Shown here piece after piece: positions 43,893 through 52,296 of a DNA stretch of 62,341 nucleotides (its first letter is position 1; every line of letters begins with the position of its first letter). The DNA lies in contig DATFYA010000080.1 in the NCBI GenBank assembly GCA_035315345.1, positions 1 through 62,341 of the forward strand, read 5' to 3'. The DNA comes from Candidatus Methylomirabilota bacterium. Its GTDB lineage: Bacteria; Methylomirabilota; Methylomirabilia; Rokubacteriales; CSP1-6. Both the position numbers and the translations under genes were made by a program. The notes below the pieces were generated by a model. That model did no database searches. It worked only from the letters and a program-made list of their open reading frames with translations, and was not told the DNA's origin.

Positions 43893-44945
43893 TCAGCGCT
43901 CCGCATCACGACGGAAGGCGAAGAACGCGGCCCACAGCCGCGCGAGATCGCCGAGCTCGGCGAGGCGCCCGGCCTCCACGTGCGCCACCGCGCCCACGAT
44001 GGCGACCCGCACGGGACGACCCGCCGCGCGAGCCGCCGCCGCGAGCCGGAGACTCTCGGTGAAGGGGACCGCCGGATCCTCCCGGCCGTGCACGAGCACG
44101 AGCGGCGCGCGCAGTCCCGACACCACGCGCGCCGGAGACAGCGCCTCGAGCAGGCCGCGCGTGTGCTCGGGTAGTGCGCCGGCCAGCGCATCGAACGCGG
44201 CCGGATCGCGATTGTCCACGAGGCGGCGTCCGGTCTCGCCCACCAGCTCGGCGTTGGCTCGGGAGAACTCGGCGATGGCGTCCTCGAGGACCGGCCGGCG
44301 TCCGGTGACGCCGTCGTACGCGTAGGCGCCGGTGAGCGTGTAGCGGAGCAGCTCCATCGCGGAAGCGTAGCCGCCGAGCGCGAGGACCGCCGACACGGCG
44401 GGCGCCACGGACGGGTCCGCGGCGGCCAGCAGCGCGGGGCCGGCGCCGAGACTGATGCCGAGCACGGCCACTCGCTCGTAACCGGCGGCGCGGAGCGCCT
44501 GCACGCCGGCGCCGACGGCGCCGGCGTCCTCGGGCCGTAGCCGCAGCGCGGTGAGCCCGGTCACCGTCGGCACCGCGACCGCCCAGCCGGCTCGCGCGAG
44601 CAGCCGCGCGGCGTCGCGGAGCCGCGCGTCGTCCTTGCCTGCCCGGGACAGGCCGTGCACGAGCACCAGGCCGGGCGGCCGCAGGAGCGCCGGGCATGCG
44701 TAGAGATCCACCGCGACCGGTCCACCGGATCCGGTCGAGGCATCCAGCGCGCGCACGGCGGGCTCCGGGCTGATCACGGTCAGCGGGTGCCAGCGTCCCT
44801 GGCCGAGGAACTCGAGCAGGAAGGCGCTCGTGAGAATCATCGACGACGCGGTCGTGACGACGGGCAGGGCGAGGACGATGGCCAGGGTGAGCCGGAGCCC
44901 GGCACGCAACGGCGATGCGCCCTCGCTCGCGACCGCGGAGCTCAC
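43893..44945 (-). CDS. Membrane-anchored alpha/beta hydrolase
   Basis: About 350 residues: an N-terminal membrane helix (LRLTLAIVLALPVVTTASSM) followed by an alpha/beta-hydrolase domain. The nucleophile elbow GISLGAG, oxyanion strand VLVHGLSRAGKDD, Asp in VHGREDPAVPF and His in GAVAHVEAG form the expected catalytic set. The domain faces the periplasm or the cytoplasm depending on helix orientation. Start uncertain: GTG 44945 was chosen, while an upstream ATG (45041) would add about 30 unconserved residues. Substrate unknown. Confidence 0.8.
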   Translation of the reverse strand: MSSAVASEGASPLRAGLRLTLAIVLALPVVTTASSMILTSAFLLEFLGQGRWHPLTVISPEPAVRALDASTGSGGPVAVDLYACPALLRPPGLVLVHGLSRAGKDDARLRDAARLLARAGWAVAVPTVTGLTALRLRPEDAGAVGAGVQALRAAGYERVAVLGISLGAGPALLAAADPSVAPAVSAVLALGGYASAMELLRYTLTGAYAYDGVTGRRPVLEDAIAEFSRANAELVGETGRRLVDNRDPAAFDALAGALPEHTRGLLEALSPARVVSGLRAPLVLVHGREDPAVPFTESLRLAAAARAAGRPVRVAIVGAVAHVEAGRLAELGDLARLWAAFFAFRRDAER

Positions 44946-45141
44946 GCGCTCATGATGGCGAAGCCCCCCACCGGGCTGCAACTCTCCCGATTCACCGAGT
45001 AAGCGCACGTCGGTTGGCCGCGCGCGGGCTTCTTCGGGCATTTCTCCGCCGGGCCGGCCCGGTCGAGGCAGGATGCCCGCGCCGGGCTCGATGGCGCGCA
45101 AGAGTTGCGAGTGATTCCAGCCGGTTAGCCCTTACAGCGCG

Positions 45142-45157
45142 TGGCATTCCCGATGCT
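45142..45157 (+). promoter_or_regulatory. Sigma-54-like site upstream of the 157-aa gene
   Basis: TGGCAT-TCCCG-ATGCT keeps the GG and GC pairs at correct spacing but differs from consensus at two positions. The start point would be near 45169, just ahead of a GAGGAGG site, leaving a very short leader. Weak. Confidence 0.3.
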
Positions 45158-45185
45158 CTCTCCGACCCCGAGGAGGGCCACTGAC

Positions 45186-45659
45186 ATGAACGCGATGACC
45201 GGACGAGTGCTGATCGTTTTCGCGGTGGCAGTCTGTCTCGTTGCCCTCGGCGGACTCGAGATGCTGACCGAGCGTGCGGGCATGGATCGCGCGGCCGTGT
45301 CCACGCTGCGCCTCGGCGTCGTCGAGCGCGACCCGGTCTGGGACACGATCGCGCCGGCAGAGTCTTCCAACCCTGCGCTCGATACCGCGCACCTGACGAT
45401 GGCGGGCCCGGGCGGACGGATGACCGTGCTGGACGTCGACGAGAAAGCCGGACGGCTCGTGGCGGTGAGCGGGAGCGGGCGCGTGCTCGAGTCCGAGGTG
45501 GATCGCCGCACGGTGGTGGTGAACGAGGGCAAGCCGATCGGTCGTGTCGCTCTGCTCCAGGCGGGCGATGTCATCCGATTCGAGCCGGCCACGGGGCAGG
45601 TCCGGACGATCGTGCTGCTGCGGCAAGCCGGGCGTCAGCTGGAGAGCCCCGACCAGTAG
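45186..45659 (+). CDS. Membrane-anchored protein of unknown function (157 aa)
   Basis: An N-terminal signal anchor (RVLIVFAVAVCLVALGGL) and a periplasmic domain of about 120 residues rich in beta strands (LTMAGPGGRMTVLDVDEK, DRRTVVVNEGKPIGRV). No family recognised. A GAGGAGG site supports the ATG at 45186; an earlier Met (45141) lies over the predicted promoter. A terminator-like hairpin follows the stop, so it is monocistronic. Confidence 0.6.
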   Translation: MNAMTGRVLIVFAVAVCLVALGGLEMLTERAGMDRAAVSTLRLGVVERDPVWDTIAPAESSNPALDTAHLTMAGPGGRMTVLDVDEKAGRLVAVSGSGRVLESEVDRRTVVVNEGKPIGRVALLQAGDVIRFEPATGQVRTIVLLRQAGRQLESPDQ

Positions 45660-45674
45660 GGCGCCCGAGCGCCC
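45659..45674 (+). terminator. Hairpin between convergent genes
   Basis: GGGCGC-CCGA-GCGCCC, a 6-bp perfect stem with a 4-nt loop starting in the stop codon of the 157-aa gene. No U-run. It could serve both this gene and the converging methyltransferase gene. Confidence 0.35.
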
Positions 45675-45688
45675 GGCGCGAGGCGGGT

Positions 45689-46369
45689 CTATTTAGGGTT
45701 GACGCACTTGATCAGCCGCCACCCGTTGAACAGATTCACCTTGGTGGTGATCTCGGGGATCAGGCCCACCTGACGCAGGAGGGGCTCGAGCGACAGGTTC
45801 GACTTCCATCCGAGGCGGGTGCAGACGGGCGCGACGAGGTCTTCGAGGCGGCCCACCACGGGTCGCTCGCTTCGGAAGTGGTTCAGGATCACGATGTTGC
45901 CCCCAGGCTTCACGACCCGCTTCATCTCGCGAAGCACGCCGACCGGGTCCGGCACCGCGCTGATGGTGTAGGTGGCCACCACCGAGTCGAACTCCCCCTG
46001 CCCGAAGTCCATGGTGGTGGCGTCCATGGTCTTCAGCGTCACGTTCCCCAGCCCCAGCTCCACCACCTTGTCCTGGGCCTTCTGGAGCATCTCCTCGGAG
46101 AGATCGATGCCGGTCAGTCGGCAGTTGGTGGGGTAGAGGGGGAGGTTGAGGCCCGTGCCGATCCCGACCTCCAGCACGTTGTGGCCGCGCTGGATGTCGA
46201 GAAGCTGGATGGCGGCCTCACGGCCGGGGTGGAAGATCCAGTCGAAGACGAAGTCGTAGGCGGGCGCGTAGAGCTTGTACGCCCGCTTCACCTGCCTCTT
46301 CTCCAGTGCTGCGTCCAAGCCGGCAGTCCTCCAGGGTTCGAGACGCCCCGCCCTCCGCACTTTTAGCAT
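45689..46369 (-). CDS. Class I SAM-dependent methyltransferase (PmtA/UbiE-like)
   Basis: A 226-residue methyltransferase with motif I LEVGIGTGLNLPLYP, motif II GIDLSEEMLQKA, and VVATYTISAVPDPVGVLREMKRVVKPGG. The pattern, especially GIGTGLNLPLYP plus the preceding RAYKLYAPAYDFVFDWIFHPGR, resembles bacterial phosphatidylethanolamine N-methyltransferases and UbiE relatives. It may make N-methylated phospholipids, but the substrate cannot be fixed. The ATG sits in an AT-rich stretch resembling a -10 element, so a slightly later start is possible. Confidence 0.82.
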   Translation of the reverse strand: MLKVRRAGRLEPWRTAGLDAALEKRQVKRAYKLYAPAYDFVFDWIFHPGREAAIQLLDIQRGHNVLEVGIGTGLNLPLYPTNCRLTGIDLSEEMLQKAQDKVVELGLGNVTLKTMDATTMDFGQGEFDSVVATYTISAVPDPVGVLREMKRVVKPGGNIVILNHFRSERPVVGRLEDLVAPVCTRLGWKSNLSLEPLLRQVGLIPEITTKVNLFNGWRLIKCVNPK

Positions 46370-46445
46370 AGCCTGACGCAGGTTGCCAAGCGCTTTGTAC
46401 CCTGCTGATCGTCAAACGGGACGGGAAGTTACAGCGAACCGCCCG

Positions 46446-47633
46446 CTACAGGTCGGCCTCGCGGCACAGCGTCGAGAGCACCCGATCCGCCCCGAAGAAT
46501 TCCTCTGCGATTCGACGGGCGGCCCGGCTGTGGAGGGGGTACTCGCGGTTGATCGTCTCGATGGCGGACGCGGCTTCCTCCATCGACTCGAAGGCGAACA
46601 GGCCGGCCCCGGTCGGCACGAACTTGCCGAATCCCGTGTCCTGGGTCACTACGGGCTTGCCCGCGGCCAGGTAGCAGACGCTCCGGTCGCTGAACCACCC
46701 GCTGCGGGTCCGGACCACCAGGTCCTTCGAGACCGTGAACTCGCCCCGGGATCGGGAGACGTGCTGCTGGTAGGCGTCCAGGCTGTGCGAGGCCTCGAAG
46801 GCGTCGGTGAGGATCCAGCCGTGGCCGGTCAGCAGGTCACGCGCGGCCGCGTCGCCGCCTTCCAGGGCCAGCTCGAGGGGCTGGGAGGTGCGTCGGGGCA
46901 GGTCGAGCAGGCGCAGGAAGTTGAGGTGCTTGGACCAGTAGTAGGTCTCCCCCCTGAACGCCAGGTCCTTGCCCGTGTTCTTCCAGGTGCACACGGTCGA
47001 GAAGCGCTCGGAGGCCGGATTGCAGGTGGCGTCCCACAGCGCGGGAATCACGGGCGGGCGGGTCGGCCGCCAGTTGAACTTCTCGACGGGGATCGGGGAG
47101 TCGGGCTGTCCGAGGTTCTCACCGTACGTGAAGTGATGCGTATGGTTCCCAAGAGCGTCGATAGCGTGCTGGTCGCCCAGGGCCACCCGCACCTGCTCGA
47201 AGACAGGGTCCGTCTCCACGTAGACGCGGATCGGGCAGCGCATCTGCTCTTCCCACAGTGGGTTGGCGCCGCACACGTTGAAGATCGCGTCCGCATTCCG
47301 ATACAGGTCGTCCAGCCGCTGGCGTGATAGGCCATGGTATGTGCCGATCACTCGCCGGTGTTCACCGTCCGCACCCCTGTCCACGTAGCTCCAGCGGTCG
47401 GCCAGGTCGAAGCGGCTCATCACGTCGGCGAGAAAGGCCACCCCGTAGCTCGAGTCCTCCACCACGCTCTTCACGCGGGGATCGTAGGGATGGGCACCCG
47501 AGTCCTCGACGTAGTAGACCTCGTGGCCGAGACGGGAGAGGCCGAGCACGTAGTGCAGCGCCTGCCAGCCGATGCCGCCGAGAGGATAGCGGCCGGCCAG
47601 GTGCAGCACCACGACCCGCCTACGGGATGACAA
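46446..47633 (-). CDS. CgeB-like glycosyltransferase
   Basis: A protein of about 395 residues with GT-B features: the opening RRVVVLHLAGRYPLGGIGWQALHYVLGL, and a C-terminal CgeB-type domain with FSDRSVCYLAAGKPVVTQDTGFGKFVPTGAGLFAF. CgeB-like proteins modify spore or surface glycoconjugates. The start is TTG 47633, overlapping the ABC gene stop, or a nearby GTG. It is the third gene of an operon with the ABC exporter and the glycosidase-GT2 fusion, suggesting one glycoconjugate pathway. Confidence 0.8.
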   Translation of the reverse strand: MSSRRRVVVLHLAGRYPLGGIGWQALHYVLGLSRLGHEVYYVEDSGAHPYDPRVKSVVEDSSYGVAFLADVMSRFDLADRWSYVDRGADGEHRRVIGTYHGLSRQRLDDLYRNADAIFNVCGANPLWEEQMRCPIRVYVETDPVFEQVRVALGDQHAIDALGNHTHHFTYGENLGQPDSPIPVEKFNWRPTRPPVIPALWDATCNPASERFSTVCTWKNTGKDLAFRGETYYWSKHLNFLRLLDLPRRTSQPLELALEGGDAAARDLLTGHGWILTDAFEASHSLDAYQQHVSRSRGEFTVSKDLVVRTRSGWFSDRSVCYLAAGKPVVTQDTGFGKFVPTGAGLFAFESMEEAASAIETINREYPLHSRAARRIAEEFFGADRVLSTLCREADL

Positions 47634-49407
47634 GCGAATCTTCCTGCCGTGGCTCCTGCGACTGTGACCCGTACATGGCGGCGAAGGGACCACGGCGGGC
47701 GAGCAGGGTCTCCAGCGAGCCGTGCTCGACGATGCGGCCGTCCTTGAGCACCACCACCAGGTCCGCCATCCGCACCGTCGAGAGCCGGTGCGCGATGATC
47801 AGGGTGGTGCGGCCCGCCTGCAGCTGCTCGAGGGCCTCCATGACGAAGCCTTCCGTCTGCGGGTCCAGGGCGGAGGTGGGCTCGTCCAGGATCAGGATCG
47901 GCGAATCGCGCAGGATGGCGCGGGCGATCGTGATCCGCTGCTTCTCGCCCTCCGACAGGGTGACGCCCTGCTCGCCCACCGCGGTGTCGTAGCCGCGGGG
48001 CAGACGGGTGATGGTGTCGTGGATGCGCGCGGCCTTGGCCGCCGCCACGATCTCCTCGATCCGGGCGTCGGGCCGGCCGAAGGCGATGTTCTCGCGCACG
48101 CTCACCGGGAATAGCAGCGGCGGCTGCAGCACCATCGCAATCTGCCGGCGCAGGGAGTCCAGCCGATACTCGCGGGCATCCACGCCGTCGATCAGCACGC
48201 GCCCGCGCGTCGGATCGTAGAAGCGGGGCAGCAGGCTGAGCAGGGTGGACTTGCCGGCGCCGGTGGCCCCCACCACCGCCACGCGCTGGCCGGGGGCCAC
48301 GCGCAAGCTCACTCGATGGAGGACCGCCGCCCCCGGCGAGTACCCGAACTCCACGTCGCGCCACTCGATCTCGCCGCGGGCGCCCTCGGGCGGGAACACC
48401 CGGGTGCCGTCGGGCAGGTCCCGCTCCACGTCGAGCACCTCGAGCACGCGCTGCACGCCGACCCGGGCGCTCTGGGCCAGGCCGTACACCTGGAACATGT
48501 TGTTGATCGGCACGTAGAGCGAGGCCAGGTACGAGATGAACACCACCAGCCCGCCGACGGTGAGTGTGCCGTCCATCACGTGGCGGGCGCCCATCCACAC
48601 CACCGCGGCGGTGCCGACCGCGATGACCAGATTGACCACCCCCGCATAGAACGTCTGCAGGGTGTAGAGGCGGAGCCCGGCATCGAGGCTGCGCTCGCTC
48701 GCGGTCATGAACCGGCGATGCTCCTCGTTCTCCCGGGTGAAGGCCTGGATGACCCGCATCGCGGCCATCGCCCGCTGCACGACGCCGTACACCTCGCTCT
48801 CCCGCTCGCGCACCTCACTGGCCGCCGCCGTGATGCGGCGGTTCAACCGGCCGATGGTCAGGAGCAGGAACGGGCACACCGCCAGCGCGAGCAGGGTGAG
48901 CTGCCAGTCGAGGCGCAGCATGATCACCGCCATGCCGACCAGGAGGATCAGCGCGGTGGCGGCCGGGAACAGGCAGTTCATGGTGAGCGACTGCAGCGCG
49001 AACGTGTCGGCGGTCACCCGGTAGAGGAGGTCGCCGGCCTGGGCGCGGCTGTGGAACGCCATCGAGAGCCGGTGGAGATGGGCGTAGAGGTCGCTGCGCA
49101 GGTCGCGCACCATCCGCTGGCCGATGCTGATGGTGGTGTAGTTGCACAGCACCGTGAACGCGCCGACCGCGGCGTAGATCACCACGAGCATGAGGCACGC
49201 GGCGAGGAGCAGGCCGCCCGCGGTGAAGGTGCCCCCCAGTCCGGCGGGCAGCGGCTGCCCGCCCAGCACCGAGTCGATGATCAGCTTGACCGGCCAGGGC
49301 TTGAGCAGCTCGAAGCCGCTGATCAGGCAGACCTGCAGCAGCGCCCACAGGATGCGCCCGCGGTGCGGCCAGAGGTAGGCGGAGACGCGGCGGACGAAGT
49401 GGCTCAC
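47620..49407 (-). CDS. MsbA-type ABC exporter (half transporter)
   Basis: A 595-residue half-size ABC exporter: six membrane helices in residues 1-320, then an ATPase domain with Walker A VVGATGAGKSTLL, a signature read as TLSEGEKQRI (LSGGQ changed to LSEGE), and Walker B ILILDEPTSALD. Dimeric MsbA-like exporters move lipid A, lipid-linked sugars or peptides. The GTG start overlaps the upstream fusion gene by four bases. The position between two glycosyltransferase genes points to glycolipid or oligosaccharide export. Confidence 0.9.
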   Translation of the reverse strand: MSHFVRRVSAYLWPHRGRILWALLQVCLISGFELLKPWPVKLIIDSVLGGQPLPAGLGGTFTAGGLLLAACLMLVVIYAAVGAFTVLCNYTTISIGQRMVRDLRSDLYAHLHRLSMAFHSRAQAGDLLYRVTADTFALQSLTMNCLFPAATALILLVGMAVIMLRLDWQLTLLALAVCPFLLLTIGRLNRRITAAASEVRERESEVYGVVQRAMAAMRVIQAFTRENEEHRRFMTASERSLDAGLRLYTLQTFYAGVVNLVIAVGTAAVVWMGARHVMDGTLTVGGLVVFISYLASLYVPINNMFQVYGLAQSARVGVQRVLEVLDVERDLPDGTRVFPPEGARGEIEWRDVEFGYSPGAAVLHRVSLRVAPGQRVAVVGATGAGKSTLLSLLPRFYDPTRGRVLIDGVDAREYRLDSLRRQIAMVLQPPLLFPVSVRENIAFGRPDARIEEIVAAAKAARIHDTITRLPRGYDTAVGEQGVTLSEGEKQRITIARAILRDSPILILDEPTSALDPQTEGFVMEALEQLQAGRTTLIIAHRLSTVRMADLVVVLKDGRIVEHGSLETLLARRGPFAAMYGSQSQEPRQEDSLVIP

Positions 49408-51968
49408 TGCACCTCGACCGAGCGCGCGTCGAGCGGCGGGGCATAGTGGAGCTTCGCGCGCCGGGCCACCGCCTGCAGGGCGTCGTTGAGCGTGCGTCCC
49501 AGCGCCATCGCTTCACGGACGAGCGCGGCGGCCGCCACCGCGCCGGTCGCGACTCCCGCCGCGATCAGCGCGGGAAGGCCGAGGTGCAGGCCCAGTCCCG
49601 CGAGCGCCACGCCGCCCACCACCATCCCCTGGGCCACCCGCGAAGGGCGGAGCGCGCACTTCACCCGCAGCACGCGGCGCTCGCCGCCGTGATTCTCCGT
49701 GCACACCTTGATCCGGCCGCGCGACCAGATGCCGCCGTGCGCCTCCAGATCCCACTCGCTCCAGCCCTGATCGACCAGGACGAAGTACTTTCGCGCGCCC
49801 AGGACGTCGATCATGCCGTGCAGCAGCGTCTCCTTCTCGAGCGCGTCCTCGGTCCAGAAGGCGGCCGCGAACGCCCGCTCCCGCCACGACCACGGCGGCG
49901 ACTGCGACGGCTGCTCCGACGACGACGGCTGAGCCGCGGTGAGACCGCGCACCCACCAGCGATAGCGCTCCAGCGACCGCAGCAGCGGGCCGAAGTAGGT
50001 GAGGACGGAAATCAGCAGGCGGCCCCGGAGTCCGCCGGCCAGAGGATCGACCCGGGCGCGCATCGCGGCCACGAGACAGCAGGCGAACGACAGCGCGATG
50101 GGCGCGGCGCCCACCCAGTACCAGCCGCCGCGGATCGCCCCGTAGAGCAGCAGCAGGGCGCCGACCAGGTTCCATTCGAGCGTGAAGGGCAGGTAGGAGA
50201 GCACGGTGGACGGCGGCTGATAGAGCGTCTGGAAGAGACCGCGGCCGAACACGCCGCCGTAGATCACCGGGCGCCTCAGCGAGAACAACGCCGAGATGCC
50301 CCCGTAGATTCGCCCGCGCCAGCGCGAGTAGCCGAGCGCGTTGAAGCGCTGCGGGTGACGGAAGTAGAGGAGCGCCTCCGCCTTGCCGTAGCCCTTTTGC
50401 TGCCCGATGTAGGCCTTCATGGTGTTGCGCCGGAAGTGCCACACCATCGCGGCGGGGCTGAAGCCGATGCGATAGCCGCGGTCCTGCAGCCGCCAGCACA
50501 CGTCCACGTCGTCGCCCGCCGACCGGTAGATCGGATCGAAGCCGCCGATCTCCTCGAGCACCTCCCGGCGGAACGCCATGTTGCAGCCCGGAATGTGCTC
50601 GGCCTCCACGTCGTCCAGCAGCACGTGGAGCGGCCCACCCGGCGACGCGGCCACGCAGGCCGCGACCATCGAATCCTCCGGCGGCGGCAGGTTCGGCCCG
50701 CCCACCGCGGGGAGCCCGGTGTGTAGGAACGTGGCGACCAGGTAGTGCAGCCAGTCCGGATCCACCACGCAGTCGGAATCCGTGAAGGCCACGATCTCGC
50801 CGAGCGAGGCGTTGATGCCCACGTTGCGCGCCGCGCTCAGGCCCTTGTTCTCCTGATGGATGACGTGCATGCCCTCGAAGCGGTCGGCGATCGCCCCGGT
50901 GCGATCGGTGGACCCGTCGTCCACCACGATCACCTCGAAGGCAGGATAGCGGAGCTTCTGCAGCGACGTGAGGCAGGCTTCCATGGTGGGCTCCGCGTTG
51001 TACGCGCAGATGACCACCGAGACCTTGGGATACTCGGGGAGGGCCGGCAGCCCCGCCGAGGCGTACCAGCGCTGCACCGCGTGGAACGCGGGCTTCTTCC
51101 GCCGCTCGCGGTCCACGAGCCCGAAGGCCCAGTTCGCGATGTCGCATCCGCCGGTGTGCCACTCGTCGGTGTAGGAGAAGACCACCGTGCCGGCCGCGCC
51201 CATCTCGAGCGCGGCGCGCACCTGCCAGGACAGCGTGGCCGCCTGCACCATCTCGCCTTCACGGATGGAGTCGATGCCGAACTCGGTGAGCACGAGCGGC
51301 CGGTCGCCGGCGAGCGTGTGCAGCCGGGAGAGGTACTTCCGGAACTCGGGCTCCGAATGCAGGTACACGTTGAAGGCGAGGAAGTCGGTGAAGTCGGTCT
51401 CGAGGTACTCGGTCGACGGGAAGTTCGCGTAGCCGACCGGCGTGTTCGGCTCGATGCGCTTGATCAGCGATACCAGCTCGCGCAGGAACCCGGTGATCCG
51501 CTGTGCTCCGTACCAGCGGACGATGTCCGGCGGGATCTCGTTGCCGACCAGGAAGGCGCCCACCGCGGGATGGCCCTGACAGGCGACCACCACGTCGGTC
51601 ACGGCGCGCCGGACCGTGTCCGTGATCTCCTCGGAGTCCAGGAAGCAGACGTGCTGGGCCCACGGAATGCCGACGAGCACCCAGAGGCCGCGATCGGCGG
51701 CCATGTCCAGCAGCCATCGCGGCGGCGGCGTGAAGAGCCGGAGGCAGTTGGCGCCCAGCTCGACGATCAGGGAGAGGTCCCGCTCGACGACCTCCGGAGC
51801 CGGGTATCTGAAGCTATTCGCGTCCGGGGCGAAGGGGCCGTATGTGACGCCCCGAAGCGGTACCTTGTCCTCACCAGCGAAAAAAAACTTTCCTCTGACT
51901 TCCAGCCGGGGTCGAGACTCCGCCGGCTCCGCGCGCCGGATGGCACGCGACGTGGATTCGAGCGTCAC
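49404..51968 (-). CDS. Glycoside hydrolase-glycosyltransferase family 2 fusion protein
   Basis: A protein of 854 residues. Residues 25-300 form a TIM-barrel glycosidase domain of the GH2/GH5-like type, with candidate acid/base E144 in LVGNEIP and nucleophile E229 in VLTEFGID. Residues 315-560 form a GT2 domain with DDGSTD at 350-355, DSD at 397-399 and SAGDDVDVCWRLQDRG at 483-498. Two or three hydrophobic segments follow around 600-650, and another near 785-815. There is no signal peptide, so the glycosidase should be cytoplasmic with the GT. GTG start with a strong AAGGAGGT site. Together with the ABC exporter and CgeB-like enzyme it suggests synthesis and editing of an exported glycan. Confidence 0.87.
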   Translation of the reverse strand: MTLESTSRAIRRAEPAESRPRLEVRGKFFFAGEDKVPLRGVTYGPFAPDANSFRYPAPEVVERDLSLIVELGANCLRLFTPPPRWLLDMAADRGLWVLVGIPWAQHVCFLDSEEITDTVRRAVTDVVVACQGHPAVGAFLVGNEIPPDIVRWYGAQRITGFLRELVSLIKRIEPNTPVGYANFPSTEYLETDFTDFLAFNVYLHSEPEFRKYLSRLHTLAGDRPLVLTEFGIDSIREGEMVQAATLSWQVRAALEMGAAGTVVFSYTDEWHTGGCDIANWAFGLVDRERRKKPAFHAVQRWYASAGLPALPEYPKVSVVICAYNAEPTMEACLTSLQKLRYPAFEVIVVDDGSTDRTGAIADRFEGMHVIHQENKGLSAARNVGINASLGEIVAFTDSDCVVDPDWLHYLVATFLHTGLPAVGGPNLPPPEDSMVAACVAASPGGPLHVLLDDVEAEHIPGCNMAFRREVLEEIGGFDPIYRSAGDDVDVCWRLQDRGYRIGFSPAAMVWHFRRNTMKAYIGQQKGYGKAEALLYFRHPQRFNALGYSRWRGRIYGGISALFSLRRPVIYGGVFGRGLFQTLYQPPSTVLSYLPFTLEWNLVGALLLLYGAIRGGWYWVGAAPIALSFACCLVAAMRARVDPLAGGLRGRLLISVLTYFGPLLRSLERYRWWVRGLTAAQPSSSEQPSQSPPWSWRERAFAAAFWTEDALEKETLLHGMIDVLGARKYFVLVDQGWSEWDLEAHGGIWSRGRIKVCTENHGGERRVLRVKCALRPSRVAQGMVVGGVALAGLGLHLGLPALIAAGVATGAVAAAALVREAMALGRTLNDALQAVARRAKLHYAPPLDARSVEVQ

Positions 51969-52092
51969 GGTCCTGAAACCTCCTTGAACGCCTCAGCGGG
52001 GGCGCTCAGGTTCATAGTGCTCCTCGTGACCCTCGGTGCACCCGTAGCAATAAGGCCGTAAGGCTGGGAGCGGTCCGCGCCGAGGGCGGCTC

Positions 52093-52122
52093 GGAAGTGG
52101 CTGAGATTCAGGAGCCACTTCC
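52093..52122. other. 10-bp perfect stem-loop in the leader of the glycan operon
   Basis: GGAAGTGGCT and AGCCACTTCC pair perfectly around a 10-nt loop, about 125 bases before the fusion-gene GTG. It lies in the 328-base gap 51969-52296, which is noticeably more AT-rich than its surroundings. It could be an attenuator or operator. The gap otherwise shows no clear gene; a 50-60-codon minus-strand frame with a CxxC exists there but uses TTA codons rare in this genome. Confidence 0.45.
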
Positions 52123-52296
52123 CCGGCGTGGTCTAAGGCAACCCGCATGCCAGCGTGCGTCATGGCCGGCGGATCGGACGTTACCTCGGAACGCATGATT
52201 TCGCAAGGGTCTGGCGCTCGGAAGGTTTTGCGCCCTCGCAAGGAGCGAAACTCGCGCCTCGTTTTTACACGACCACAAGTAATTCTTACCCCCCGA

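Noticed and set aside
46370-46445. Promoter for the methyltransferase gene
   Set aside because: TATGCT exists just at the start codon, but no -35 is found at 16-18 bases and the spacing to TTGGCA is only 13.
51993-52241. An 82-codon minus-strand frame with a CYGC motif in the leader of the glycan operon
   Set aside because: Poor start context, rare TTA codons, and the perfect hairpin inside it explain the sequence better as non-coding leader.
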